A DNA stretch of 64,000 nucleotides from Cupriavidus sp. YR651 (lineage in GTDB: Bacteria > Pseudomonadota > Gammaproteobacteria > Burkholderiales > Burkholderiaceae). The stretch covers positions 1 to 64,000 of the forward strand of contig NZ_FMYZ01000019.1 of assembly GCF_900101625.1 (NCBI RefSeq), written 5' to 3'. The position numbers and the translations under genes are program-made. The notes below the pieces were generated by a model that saw only the letters and a list, made by a program, of their open reading frames with translations, was not told the DNA's origin and made no database searches. Below are positions 8,592 through 17,668 of the stretch, one piece after another. Numbering within the stretch: position 1 is the first letter of the stretch; the number at the start of each line of letters is the position of its first letter.

Positions 8592-8903
8592 TCAGTGATG
8601 ATGGTCCGCCTTGATGACGGACGCGATTTCCTGGCGCCGCACACTCACGACGTCGTCGAGCTCCAGCCCCTCGGCCACGACCAGCATTTCGGCACCCCGG
8701 TTGATGGCATAGATGACGCCGTACCAGAGATCCGGCCCCGCCACGGCGTTCAGGCGGACGCTGAATTCTGTCTCCAGGTCAATGCTGAGAACGGTCACCA
8801 GGTCGCCGACCTCGGGCATGGAGGCCTTCTCCGCCAGCAGATATTCCCGGGCCGCCACCGTCAGTGGCGTCTGCGCAATGCCGCGCGCAAACCTCGCTTG
8901 CAT
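8592..8903 (-). CDS. Conserved small protein of unknown function
   Basis: 103-residue soluble protein. The start at 8903 is supported by AGGAG 6 nt upstream; a longer in-frame start at 8981 lacks this. The product has mixed alpha/beta composition, is rich in acidic and hydrophobic residues, and ends in Asp-His-His-His. No signal peptide, membrane span or known catalytic motif is visible. It lies about 100 nt upstream of the hydrolase on the same strand and may be co-transcribed. I do not recognise the family. Confidence 0.65.
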   Translation of the reverse strand: MQARFARGIAQTPLTVAAREYLLAEKASMPEVGDLVTVLSIDLETEFSVRLNAVAGPDLWYGVIYAINRGAEMLVVAEGLELDDVVSVRRQEIASVIKADHHH

Positions 8904-9102
8904 AGTCCACTCCTGCGCCAGTTTTCCTACAAGAATATAAGCGGCGTCCGAAAAGGCACGGTAAACCTTGGCACAAGCCAATTAGCCGTCGCTTCGCGGC
9001 CCGCCGATGTCTGGATCACGCCGCCCGTGTCAGACGGCGCCGGATTGCCGTTATCGCGGCACCCGCCAATAATGGAAGGAAGATTCCGGTCGGAGAGTTG
9101 CC

Positions 9103-9324
9103 ATGCAATCCAATCTTCATGTTGTGCCGCACGCCGACGGTTGGGACGTAATACACGAAGGCGCACGCTACGCCGAGTCGCACCACGCCACGCAGGATGA
9201 GGCCATCGAAGCCGGCACCGGGCTGGCACAGCGCGAAAACGTGGAACTGCTGATCCACGGCCTTGACGGGCAGATCCGGTCGCGCAACCGCTACGGCCAC
9301 GGCCCGCGCGACATCAAGGGGTGA
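9103..9324 (+). CDS. DUF2188-type small protein
   Basis: 73-residue soluble protein with the DUF2188 pattern: an N-terminal strand with HVVPHADGWDV, a central helix (ATQDEAIEAGTGLA) and a C-terminal strand (ELLIHGLDGQI) followed by a basic tail. GGAGAG lies 6-11 nt upstream of the ATG. Proteins of this family are common single-domain proteins with no established biochemical role. It stands alone, divergent from the preceding small gene. Confidence 0.78.
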   Translation: MQSNLHVVPHADGWDVIHEGARYAESHHATQDEAIEAGTGLAQRENVELLIHGLDGQIRSRNRYGHGPRDIKG

Positions 9325-9652
9325 GACGCGAGGGTGAAGAACGGGGTTGAAAAGCGGGGCTGAAAAGCAAGCCTCGACAGCACCCGAATCGAACCACGAA
9401 AGGGCGCCGCCATCAGGGTTGGAGTCAGGGTTGGATCGCCCTCTGCGCGGGACAAGCATTCGCGTCGATCGCACCGCCGTTGGCAACGGAAATCACCACG
9501 TAGTCCCCCGCGTTACCGTCCACGCCCACCACAATCTACCTCCTGCAATGGGCGGTGGCTGTCGGTGTCGCGCGACACAGGCGTAAGGGCAGCGCCGGTA
9601 GAATCACTCCATTCCGACCCGAACCGGCGCCGAGCGTCGGCCGCCCTCGCCC
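9325..9652. other. Gene-free stretch with short direct repeats
   Basis: No gene is supported. Two adjacent 13-bp copies of GGGG[TC]TGAAAAGC lie at 9343-9368, and CAGGGTTGGA is repeated at 9414-9423 and 9426-9435. No clear terminator was seen. It should contain the phospholipase promoter. Confidence 0.5.
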
Positions 9653-11809
9653 ATGCCTGACCGACGACATTTCCTGCGCGCCGGCGTCGCCGCCGCCGGC
9701 CTGACCGCCCTGCCCCCCGCCATCCGGCGTGCGCTGGCCATTCCCGCCAGCCGACGCACCGGCACGCTGCGCGACGTGGAGCACGTGGTCATCCTGATGA
9801 TGGAAAACCGCTCGTTCGATCACTACTTCGGGACCTTGCCTGGCGTGCGCGGCTTTGCCGACCGGTTCCCGATCCCCGTACCCGATGCGCCCGGACTGCG
9901 GGGCAAGACCGTCTGGTACCAGCGCAATGACGCCGACCCGGCGCGCGCGCGAACGCTGGCGCCGTTCCGGCTGGACACCACGACGCAATTTGCGCTGATG
10001 CGGGTCACTGGCACCCCGCATACGTGGTCCAACGCGCAGGACGCCTGGTCCGGCGGGCGCATGGACCGCTGGCCGACGTTCAAGCACGATCACAGCCTGG
10101 CGTACTACACCGAGGCGGACCTGCCTTTTCAGTTCGCGCTGGCGCGCGCGTTCACGGTGTGCGATGCCTACCACGCATCCTTCACGGGCGGCACCAACAC
10201 CAACCGGCTCTTCCTCTGGGGCGGCACCAATGATCCCGACGGCCGCGGCAATGGTCCCGCGCTGGGCAATACGTACAACAAGCTGGAGGGCGGCGATCCG
10301 CGCGGCGGCTACACGTGGACCACGTATCCGGAACGGCTGCAGGCGGCAGGCGTCTCGTGGCAGATCTACCAGGACACCGCCGACAACTACTCGCTGAACC
10401 CGCTGGCCGGCTTCCGCAAATACCGCGACGCGATGCGTGCGCCGGCCGGCGACGACAATCCGCTGCGTGCCCGGGCGCTGACGACGCGTGGGCTGGATCT
10501 GCTGCGTGCGGACGTGATAGCGGGCCGGCTGCCGCAGGTGTCGTGGATCTGCCCGACACGACGCGGCTCCGAGCATCCCGGCCCATCCAGCCCCGCGCAG
10601 GGCGCCGACTACGTCGCGGCCGCGCTCGACGCGCTGACGGCCAATCCCGAGGTCTGGAGCCGCACCGCGCTGCTGGTCATGTTCGACGAGAACGATGGCT
10701 TCTTCGACCATTTGCCACCACCGGCGCCACCCGCGTACGAAACATGGCACGCCAATCCCGCGCGGGCGCGGCTGGCCGGCGAATCCACCGTCGACACGCG
10801 CGGCGAATATCACCGGCTGGTGACGCAGGTGGAAAAGGACGACACGCCGGCCTACCTGCACCACAGCTACGGGCTGGGCCCGCGTGTGCCGATGTACGTG
10901 ATTTCGCCGTGGAGCAAGGGCGGCTGGGTCAATTCGGAGGTGTTCGACCACACCTCCGTGATCCGCTTCCTCGAGCAACGCTTCGGCGTGGAGGAACCCA
11001 ACATCACGCCCTGGCGCCGCGCGGTCTGCGGCGACCTGACCAGCGCGTTCGACTTCGCTCATCCCGACACCTCGGACCACCTGCCGACGCTGCCCGCCAC
11101 GGCAGCCCAGGCCGCTCGCGCACGGGCGCTGCCGGCCACCACCACACCGCCCGCGCCCGCGCTGCCGACGCTGCCGACGCAGGCGTCCGGCACGCGGCCC
11201 TCGCGCACGCTGCCCTACCACCTGCATGCCGATGCCCGCACCACTGCCGGGGGCGTGACGTTGCGTCTGGAGAATGCGGGCCGCGCGGGTGCCGTGATCC
11301 ATGTCTACGATCGGCTCCACCTCGACCGGGGACCGCGCCGCTACACCATCGAGGCCGGCAAATCGCTGACTGGCCAGTGGGACTGCGACGCCGACGACGG
11401 CCGCTACGACCTGTGGCTGCTCGGTCCAAATGGCTGGCATCGCCACATCAGCGGTACCGCGCCGAGCCACACCGGGCAACCCGGCCCGGTTGCCACGCTG
11501 CGCCACGACCCCGCGCGGCAGGCACTGGCGCTCGCGATCGGCAACACCGGTGGCGTTCCTTGCCGCGTCCGCGTGCAGGCCAACGCGTACGGCGATGCGT
11601 CCAGATCGATCGACGTCGCCCCGGGGCAGGACACGACGGTGCCGTGGCCGCTCGGCCCGGGCGGCTGGTACGACGTCAGCGTGATCGTGCCGGAATCGTC
11701 TGGGTTCACGCGCCGCTTTGCCGGCCGCATGGAGACCGGCGCGCACGCTACGACGGACCCGGCGCAGGGCGGCCAGGCCATCGGCGACCAGTGGCCCGTG
11801 TCATGGTGA
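9653..11809 (+). CDS. plcN: Tat-exported phosphocholine-type phospholipase C
   Basis: 718-residue secreted phospholipase C of the non-haemolytic PlcN/PlcC family. It hydrolyses phosphatidylcholine-like lipids to diacylglycerol and the phosphorylated head group, and often supplies phosphate or choline. The N-terminus carries a twin-arginine signal (RRHFLRAG, residues 4-11). The phosphoesterase domain begins with VILMMENRSFDHYFG (46-60), which contains metal-binding and nucleophile residues, and continues with FDENDGFFDH near 343. Two C-terminal DUF756-type beta domains follow (about 520-605 and 620-700). Length is typical of the family. The last codons overlap the start of the next gene, indicating translational coupling. 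Confidence 0.92.
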   Translation: MPDRRHFLRAGVAAAGLTALPPAIRRALAIPASRRTGTLRDVEHVVILMMENRSFDHYFGTLPGVRGFADRFPIPVPDAPGLRGKTVWYQRNDADPARARTLAPFRLDTTTQFALMRVTGTPHTWSNAQDAWSGGRMDRWPTFKHDHSLAYYTEADLPFQFALARAFTVCDAYHASFTGGTNTNRLFLWGGTNDPDGRGNGPALGNTYNKLEGGDPRGGYTWTTYPERLQAAGVSWQIYQDTADNYSLNPLAGFRKYRDAMRAPAGDDNPLRARALTTRGLDLLRADVIAGRLPQVSWICPTRRGSEHPGPSSPAQGADYVAAALDALTANPEVWSRTALLVMFDENDGFFDHLPPPAPPAYETWHANPARARLAGESTVDTRGEYHRLVTQVEKDDTPAYLHHSYGLGPRVPMYVISPWSKGGWVNSEVFDHTSVIRFLEQRFGVEEPNITPWRRAVCGDLTSAFDFAHPDTSDHLPTLPATAAQAARARALPATTTPPAPALPTLPTQASGTRPSRTLPYHLHADARTTAGGVTLRLENAGRAGAVIHVYDRLHLDRGPRRYTIEAGKSLTGQWDCDADDGRYDLWLLGPNGWHRHISGTAPSHTGQPGPVATLRHDPARQALALAIGNTGGVPCRVRVQANAYGDASRSIDVAPGQDTTVPWPLGPGGWYDVSVIVPESSGFTRRFAGRMETGAHATTDPAQGGQAIGDQWPVSW

Positions 11810-12792
11810 GCGGGCGCGCGCAGCCGCCCTCGGTTGTATCCGGTCAGATGCGCGACATTCGGTCCGGGGATGGGTCCGGGGATGGGTTCGACGATCGATC
11901 CGGCAATATGGCCGGCGACGCCAAGGGCGACGGGAGTGCCGGCACGCCGGCATCCCGCGCGCTGGCTCACGTGGCCGCCCAATGCGCGGGCGCGGCCGTC
12001 GACCCGGCGTGGCGCGTGACGCTGAACTTCCATCCGGACCGCCTGCATGACGGCGCGCCGTTGCTGGCGGCCATGGCGGCGGATGGGGTCTATCGCTCCC
12101 AGTTCGAGACCGGCACCAGCAATGGCGGCCTGACCGCCCATCCCGGCGGCGACCGCTGGCACTGGGAAAGCCGGATCTTCGGCCGCGCCTACGACGATGC
12201 ACCGCCATCGGACCGGCCCAAGTACGGGGCGCTGAACTACCGGGACCTGCCGGTCGGCGCATCGCCACGATTCGGCTCCGCGCATTTGCGGCTGGCGGCG
12301 CCGGTGCTGGCGCGCACGACGTTCTGCTATCCGGACAGCGTGTTCGAGCCGATCCAATTCGGCGTCGCCGCCCGGCTGGATCTTGTCGCGCGAGTCGAGG
12401 CGGCGCAAGGCCAGGGCGACCCGCTCGATCACTACATCGAGGCGCACGTGCATGGTCCACTGGTCATCGCCCGGGATGTGGAAGCCATCGTGCTCGATCC
12501 CTGCTTTCGCGGCACCCAGATCGAGGCGCTGGCACGCGCGCTGCCCTGCGACGTGGAATGGCACGCAGGCTTCGCGGTCAGTGCGGAGGTGTTGCAGCAA
12601 CATGCCGACTATCGCGGCGCGGCCATCGCCGCAATAGCGGTAGCCCTCGCGGCGGACGGCCAGCTGACCCCCGCAACAATCGGCGCGGCAGCGCGCGCGG
12701 GTCGGCACGATCCACAAGCGCTGAAGCGAGTGTGGCACTGCCTGGCTCGCTATGGCAGCCATGACCTCGGCAGCAGCGACCCGGGCACCTGA
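11803..12792 (+). CDS. DUF3626-family protein
   Basis: 329-residue protein matching DUF3626 in its body (about residues 50-320: LNFHPDR near the start, ESRIFGRAYDD, KYGALNYR, CYPDSVFEP, EAHVHGP). The ATG at 11803 overlaps the stop of the phospholipase gene by 7 nt, so the pair should be translated together. A later ATG at 11848 is possible. Residues 15-45 form a low-complexity Asp/Gly/Ser segment absent from the recognisable domain. The function of the family is not established. The conserved His and Asp residues suggest a hydrolase or toxin-like enzyme, but this is inference. Confidence 0.75.
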   Translation: MVSGRAQPPSVVSGQMRDIRSGDGSGDGFDDRSGNMAGDAKGDGSAGTPASRALAHVAAQCAGAAVDPAWRVTLNFHPDRLHDGAPLLAAMAADGVYRSQFETGTSNGGLTAHPGGDRWHWESRIFGRAYDDAPPSDRPKYGALNYRDLPVGASPRFGSAHLRLAAPVLARTTFCYPDSVFEPIQFGVAARLDLVARVEAAQGQGDPLDHYIEAHVHGPLVIARDVEAIVLDPCFRGTQIEALARALPCDVEWHAGFAVSAEVLQQHADYRGAAIAAIAVALAADGQLTPATIGAAARAGRHDPQALKRVWHCLARYGSHDLGSSDPGT

Positions 12793-12845
12793 CGACAATG
12801 CCCGCCCCCCTCGAAACCGGCGCCAGCTCTGGCAGAATGCGTAAC

Positions 12846-14018
12846 ATGAGCGAACGCGACGCCTCCTCCATGCTGCTGTCGGGCCACGCCTACAGTGCCC
12901 CGCGCTGGCGCTTCACGCGCTGGATCGCGGAGCCGGGGCGCGACACGCCCGCCGAAATCCGCAAGGCACTGGTCGGGAGTCTGTTCGGAACGCTGTCTAT
13001 CTTCTTCGGCGGCGTGATCAATACGCTGATGGTGGCGCTGGTGATTACCCTCCATCTGAAGCGGCCCGAGTTCTATGCCTGGCTGGCGCTGGAGGCCGGC
13101 ATCTGCGCGTCAAGGATCGTCGTGTTGTTCATGGCACGACGCGCCGCCCAAGCGGGGCGAGCCACCCCGACCGACCTGCATCTTGTGCTGTCGCTGGCCT
13201 GGGCCGGCAGCGTCGGGCTGGGCGCCTACCTGAGCGTCACCAGCGGCGACTGGCTGGCGGCCGCGTTGGCCTGCCTGTCTTGCGCGGCCATGTGCGGCGG
13301 CATCTGCTTCCGCAACTACGGTGCGCCGCGCATGACGGCGCTGATGATCCTGCTCAGTCTCGGCCCGATTTGCCTGGGCGCCATCGTCGCCGCCGAACCG
13401 TTGTTCCTGCTGACGCTGCTCCAGTTGCCGGTCTACATCCTGAGCATGACCAATGCATCCTTGCGGATGAACGCGATGGTGGTGGCGACGATGCGATCCG
13501 AGCGCGAAAACGCCCATCGCGCGCACCATGACTCCCTCACGGGTCTGCTCAACCGCGCCAGCCTGCTGGCGGAGATCCGCGATGCCAGCACGCGGCGGCT
13601 GGCCGCGGGGCGCTTCCTGACCCTGCTCTACCTGGACCTCGACGGCTTCAAGCTCATCAATGATTCTCACGGCCACGGCTGCGGCGACGAGCTGTTGATC
13701 CGTGTAGGGGAACGCCTGCGCGGGGCCGTACCGGGGCGCGGCCTGGTCTACCGGATCGGCGGCGACGAGTTCGTGATCCTGCTGCGCAACGAGACCGAAC
13801 ACAGTGTGCAGGCGCTGGCGCAGGAACTGCTGCGCGAGGTCGGCACGCCGTATCTGCTGCCTGACGGCCTGCAAGCGCAACTTGGCGTCAGCATCGGCAT
13901 CGCGCACGTCCGCCCGGAGGCGCACACGGCCGACGCGATTCTCAGCATGGCCGACCGCGCCTTGTACCGCGCCAAGGCCCAGGGCAGGGGCCAGTATCGG
14001 TTTGCGGCGGCGGTATAG
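12846..14018 (+). CDS. Membrane-bound diguanylate cyclase
   Basis: 390-residue protein. The N-terminal half has about five or six hydrophobic spans (residues 45-220). A GGDEF domain (about 230-388) follows with intact GGDEF at 305-309, the upstream DSLTGLLNR start and a central DLDGFKLIND motif. Family knowledge predicts c-di-GMP synthesis from two GTP. The RxxD inhibitory site normally five residues before GGDEF is not present, so product feedback may be weak. ATG 12846 is taken because the residues before it (from 12798) look non-conserved; neither start has a strong ribosome binding site. It converges with nosL. Confidence 0.88.
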   Translation: MSERDASSMLLSGHAYSAPRWRFTRWIAEPGRDTPAEIRKALVGSLFGTLSIFFGGVINTLMVALVITLHLKRPEFYAWLALEAGICASRIVVLFMARRAAQAGRATPTDLHLVLSLAWAGSVGLGAYLSVTSGDWLAAALACLSCAAMCGGICFRNYGAPRMTALMILLSLGPICLGAIVAAEPLFLLTLLQLPVYILSMTNASLRMNAMVVATMRSERENAHRAHHDSLTGLLNRASLLAEIRDASTRRLAAGRFLTLLYLDLDGFKLINDSHGHGCGDELLIRVGERLRGAVPGRGLVYRIGGDEFVILLRNETEHSVQALAQELLREVGTPYLLPDGLQAQLGVSIGIAHVRPEAHTADAILSMADRALYRAKAQGRGQYRFAAAV

Positions 14019-14041
14019 GTCGCATGGCAGCAACATGCGAC
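14019..14041. terminator. Hairpin between convergent GGDEF and nosL genes
   Basis: GTCGCATG and CATGCGAC form perfect 8-bp arms around a 7-nt loop, starting right after the GGDEF stop and 17 nt from the nosL stop. There is no T run. It is a probable bidirectional transcription end. Confidence 0.5.
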
Positions 14042-14057
14042 GGCGACGCTACGGCGC

Positions 14058-14585
14058 CTACATGCGATGGTCGTGCGAAGCGCCCCCGCTCAGGTCAACC
14101 ATCTCCGGCCTGACGTCGGCAAAACGAAGTACCTTGCCACCGTACGTGGCCGCGAATTTCCGCGCAGCCGCTTCATTGCGGAAGCTGGCAATGGTGGGCC
14201 CCATCGATCCGTGCCGCTTGCTACCCGACACGTAGAAGCCGGTCTTCGCATCAAACCAGTTGCCGCGAGGCGCTTCCCAGTCGGCCAGCTCCATGTCCTG
14301 CACGAAGACGGCCCGCACCGTGCGCACCTGCTCGGGCTTGAGGAGGGTGCTGAACACCTCCACCGTATCGCAATACCAGGTGGGTCGTGCCTCCCCCGCG
14401 AAATGGATCTGCCCCTTCGGGCCGGGATAGTCGGCCAGCAGCATGCCATCGAGATCACAGGTGGTGGCGGGATCGAAATCCGCGGGCATCGCCACTTGTT
14501 CGGTCTGGTTTCCGCAAGCGACAAGCGTTGCCTGCGACGCCACGGCAAGGGAAGCCAGCAATAGCTGGCGGCGGGTGATCAGCAT
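14058..14585 (-). CDS. nosL: NosL, copper-binding accessory lipoprotein
   Basis: 175-residue lipoprotein that helps metallate nitrous oxide reductase with copper. The signal is short with a lipobox ending at Cys24 (TLVAC). Later residues conserved in NosL include CDLDGM (a Cys/Met pair proposed to handle Cu(I)), the WYCDTVE segment and the Met/His-rich C-terminus (GSMGP, ending HDHRM). The ATG overlaps the nosY stop by 7 nt, so it is the last gene of the nosZRDFYL transcript. A hairpin follows. Confidence 0.92.
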   Translation of the reverse strand: MLITRRQLLLASLAVASQATLVACGNQTEQVAMPADFDPATTCDLDGMLLADYPGPKGQIHFAGEARPTWYCDTVEVFSTLLKPEQVRTVRAVFVQDMELADWEAPRGNWFDAKTGFYVSGSKRHGSMGPTIASFRNEAAARKFAATYGGKVLRFADVRPEMVDLSGGASHDHRM

Positions 14586-15406
14586 TGACGGAATCTCCAG
14601 GAAGCCAGCGCCAGCGGAGCGGCGATCCAGGCCAGCATCGCAGCGCCCATCAGCCACGGATTGGCCAGGGACGTCGGCACGATGCTGACCACGCCATAGG
14701 TGCCGCGCAACTGGTCGAGCGAAAAGACATTGAGGATGCGGAAGACGTCCGCCGGATTGAGCAACAGCAGGTAGGCCAGCGTCTGGCCGCCCGCCTCGCC
14801 GCCGCTGGCGACCAGCAACCCCAGCAAGAGCAGATCGAACACCAGCACGAATCCAAACCACAGCGCGATGGCAAGCCCCGAGGCACGGGTGCGCTCACGC
14901 GTGGCAACGGAGATCAGCAATGCCAGGCTCAGGAAGGCCAGCCCGAGCAGTACCGCGCTGAACATGAAGACGAGATACTGGCGAAGTCCGGCCCAGCCGA
15001 ACTGATGGAGCAACAACATGGCGACGAGCGCGAATCCGGCCAACGTGGACAGCGCGAGCGCCGCCGCCAGACCCAGATACTTGCCGAGCAGCAGTTCCAG
15101 CCGCGTCAGGGGCATCGCCAGCAGCAGATCCAGCGATCCGCGTTCCCGCTCGCCGACGATGGCATCGAACCCGAGCAGCAGCGCAATCAGCGGAATCAGA
15201 TAGATCACCAGGCTGACCAGGCTGGCAATGACGAACTCGAGCGAACGCGGCCCGAACTGGCCTTGCTGCGCCCCGCCGAAATAGGTGATGACCAACGAGA
15301 ACACCGCGAACAACAGCGCCACGGCCAGCACCCAGCGGTTGCGCATGCGGTCGCGGAACTCCTTCACCGCCAGCGTCGCAACCTGGCGCCATACGAAACC
15401 GCTCAT
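14579..15406 (-). CDS. nosY: NosY, ABC permease for NosZ maturation
   Basis: 275-residue inner membrane protein with six hydrophobic spans, the ABC-2 type permease that works with the ATPase NosF and the periplasmic NosD in assembling the copper centres of NosZ. A characteristic segment GFDAIVGERERGSLDLLL follows the second span. Start overlaps the nosF stop by 4 nt (ATGA) and the end overlaps nosL by 7 nt. Length is typical. Confidence 0.93.
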   Translation of the reverse strand: MSGFVWRQVATLAVKEFRDRMRNRWVLAVALLFAVFSLVITYFGGAQQGQFGPRSLEFVIASLVSLVIYLIPLIALLLGFDAIVGERERGSLDLLLAMPLTRLELLLGKYLGLAAALALSTLAGFALVAMLLLHQFGWAGLRQYLVFMFSAVLLGLAFLSLALLISVATRERTRASGLAIALWFGFVLVFDLLLLGLLVASGGEAGGQTLAYLLLLNPADVFRILNVFSLDQLRGTYGVVSIVPTSLANPWLMGAAMLAWIAAPLALASWRFRQC

Positions 15407-16332
15407 GCTCCCCTCCCCAGCCCAAAAAACAGATCTTCCAGCGAGGGCTCGCGAATCTGCAGGTCCTGCACGCCATCGGTCAGCATCGCCAACACCGTCA
15501 TCCTGGCTGCGCGCGGACAGGTCAGCACGACGTCCATGCCGCCATCACGCCAGGTGATATCTGGCACCGGTGCCAGGCGTTCGCGCAGCACGCGCTGCCG
15601 GATAGGATCGACGCGCATCGTCAGCGTCAGCGGCATATCCAGCCGCGCGCGCAACTCCGACACGCTGCCAACTGCCTGCATGCGGCCATTGGCCATGATG
15701 GCCAGGCGATCCACCCGCTCCTGCAATTCGGTCAGGATGTGCGAGCTGATGACAATCGTCGCGCCCTGCGCTTTCAGCTCGTGCAACACGGCATAGAAAT
15801 CGCGGATGGCGGCGGGGTCCAGGCCGTTGCTGGGCTCATCGAGGAACAGCACGCGTGGCGTGCCCAGCAGGCACTGCGCAAATCCAAGGCGCTGGCGCAT
15901 GCCTTTCGAGTACTCCCGCACTGGCTTCTTACCGGCCGCAGCCAGGCCAACACGCTCAAGCAGCACATCGCAACTCGCCCGATCCGCCTGCTTCAGCCGT
16001 GCGAAGAAGCGCAGCACCTCCGGCCCGCTGAGGTTGTCGTAGAGCGCCAGGTTCTCCGGCAGATATCCGATCTGCCGTCGGACGGCGCGGAAATCGCTGC
16101 TCCGCACCGACGCACCGGCTACCGTGATCTCGCCACGGGTTGCCGGAATCAGCCCGAGCATCAGCTTGAACAGCGTGCTCTTGCCGGCGCCGTTGTGGCC
16201 GATCAGGCCGAGTATCTCGCCGCGCCGCACCTGCAGATCGACGGCCTCGACGGCCTGTACGGCGCCATAGTGCCTGGCAACGTCTCGCAGAACGATCGCG
16301 CTTGCTTCATTGGTCACGGTAGTGCTTGTCAC
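15403..16332 (-). CDS. nosF: NosF, ABC ATPase for NosZ maturation
   Basis: 309-residue cytoplasmic ATPase of the NosDFY complex. Walker A is GHNGAGKST (45-53). The signature is the variant YSKGMRQRLG instead of LSGGQ, as usual in this family, and Walker B is VLFLDEP. The start codon is GTG at 16332, with GGAG 8 nt upstream inside the 3' end of nosD (26-nt overlap). It powers the delivery or remodelling step for NosZ copper-sulfide centre assembly, as known for the family. Confidence 0.93.
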   Translation of the reverse strand: MTSTTVTNEASAIVLRDVARHYGAVQAVEAVDLQVRRGEILGLIGHNGAGKSTLFKLMLGLIPATRGEITVAGASVRSSDFRAVRRQIGYLPENLALYDNLSGPEVLRFFARLKQADRASCDVLLERVGLAAAGKKPVREYSKGMRQRLGFAQCLLGTPRVLFLDEPSNGLDPAAIRDFYAVLHELKAQGATIVISSHILTELQERVDRLAIMANGRMQAVGSVSELRARLDMPLTLTMRVDPIRQRVLRERLAPVPDITWRDGGMDVVLTCPRAARMTVLAMLTDGVQDLQIREPSLEDLFFGLGRGA

Positions 16333-17668
16333 GCCATGCGCTCCAGTCGGGGTGTCCGGGAAACATGCGTGGCGCTGCGTCGACCACGCTGGGCACGCGC
16401 AGCACCGGGAACTGCTGGCTGACCATGCGCAAGGCCTGCACCGCCGGACTTGCCATCAGCAGCCTCACGCCCGGGTGCCGCCAGCTCAGGCGGGCCACCA
16501 TGTCATTGGTCTCGAACGGCAGGTCGCCGACGCCATCGCCGTCGCGATCCCAGCCAAGGTAGTTGCTCCAGTGGTTGCCACCGGCGATACGCGATGCGCT
16601 GTCGGCTGACTTGCTCGATGACGGGTTCGATGACGTGCGCGAGGCAGCGCCCCAGGCTTCATCGCGCGCGCCCACATAGCGCACCTGCTCGCGATTGAGC
16701 ATGAAGTCGTTGCCCTGCACCACGTTGCGCGTCGATCCTGCCGACAGGTGGACGCCCACGTCGTTGTCAACGACAAGGTTGCGACGCAGCGTCGCGTATT
16801 CGACGTCGTAGATGAAGAAGCCACGGTTGTTGCCGGCGACGACGTTGTCTTCGACCACCGCATCCTGCACGGTGCGCAGCATGATGCCGTGATCCGAGTT
16901 ACCCCAGGCGCGATTGTTGCGCACGATCTGGTCGCGGACTTCCATCAACGCCAGGCCGCCACGGTTGTAGTAGCTCTCGTTGTCCTCCCACAGGTTGTAG
17001 TAGGAATTCATGTAGTGCGTGCCGTAACGACTGTGATGCAGCCGGTTGCCCCGGAAAACGGCATGATGCGAGACATCCACATAGAGCGCATCGCGCACGA
17101 AGCTGATGTGGTTGCCGACGATCTTCGCGCCCCGGGTGTTGTAGAGCTGGACGCCATTGCCGCGCTGCGGCGAGCTGTAGTCGCGCTTGCCGGTGATCAC
17201 GTTGTCTTCGATCTGCACGTCGTTGGCCTTCTCGATCCAGAGGCCGAACAGGTTGTACGTCAGGTCGCACTGCCGCACCACCGCGCGGTGCGCGCCCGGG
17301 CGGATATAGATGCCGGCATTCTGGTCTTTTAGGCTGTCACCGGAATCGCGCACGATCAGACCTTCGATCCGCACGTCCGGCGCGTCAACACGCACGGTAT
17401 CTCCCTGCAGGCCACCGCTGAGCGTAGGCTTGCCGAGACCTCGCAGCGTCATAGGTTTGTCGATGACAAAGTTTCCCACGTAGTAGCCACGCTCGATCTC
17501 GATCACATCGCCGGGCTTTGCGGCGTCAATCACGCGCTGGAGCGCGTCGCCCGGCCGTGCCTGCCATGTGGCCGCCTGCGCAATGCCAGACACCAGCACC
17601 ACCAGCACCGCCAGCAGCCCGATCCATGCCCCAATCGATGTCCCGATCCACGCTCCGATCGTCTTCAT
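16307..17668 (-). CDS. nosD: NosD, periplasmic copper-centre assembly protein
   Basis: 453-residue exported protein with a signal peptide (hydrophobic core LLAVLVVLVSG, cleavage after AQA near residue 32) and a long right-handed beta-helix of CASH/PbH1 repeats. These are visible as regularly spaced NxVxGN and DNxI units. NosD delivers components for the CuZ site of NosZ together with NosF and NosY. ATG at 17668 overlaps the nosR stop (ATGA). About 30 residues near 385-410 form a Ser/Ala-rich loop. Length is typical of the family. Confidence 0.93.
   Translation of the reverse strand: MKTIGAWIGTSIGAWIGLLAVLVVLVSGIAQAATWQARPGDALQRVIDAAKPGDVIEIERGYYVGNFVIDKPMTLRGLGKPTLSGGLQGDTVRVDAPDVRIEGLIVRDSGDSLKDQNAGIYIRPGAHRAVVRQCDLTYNLFGLWIEKANDVQIEDNVITGKRDYSSPQRGNGVQLYNTRGAKIVGNHISFVRDALYVDVSHHAVFRGNRLHHSRYGTHYMNSYYNLWEDNESYYNRGGLALMEVRDQIVRNNRAWGNSDHGIMLRTVQDAVVEDNVVAGNNRGFFIYDVEYATLRRNLVVDNDVGVHLSAGSTRNVVQGNDFMLNREQVRYVGARDEAWGAASRTSSNPSSSKSADSASRIAGGNHWSNYLGWDRDGDGVGDLPFETNDMVARLSWRHPGVRLLMASPAVQALRMVSQQFPVLRVPSVVDAAPRMFPGHPDWSAWRDKHYRDQ

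Noticed and set aside
9536..11746. 736-codon open frame on the minus strand
   Set aside because: It is antisense to the phospholipase gene, with low-complexity Arg/Gly/Val composition typical of GC-rich shadow frames.
10315..11802. Long open frame preceding the DUF3626 gene in the same frame
   Set aside because: It lies in a shifted frame across the phospholipase gene and encodes Arg/Ala-rich sequence with no domain; only the part from 11803 matches a family.
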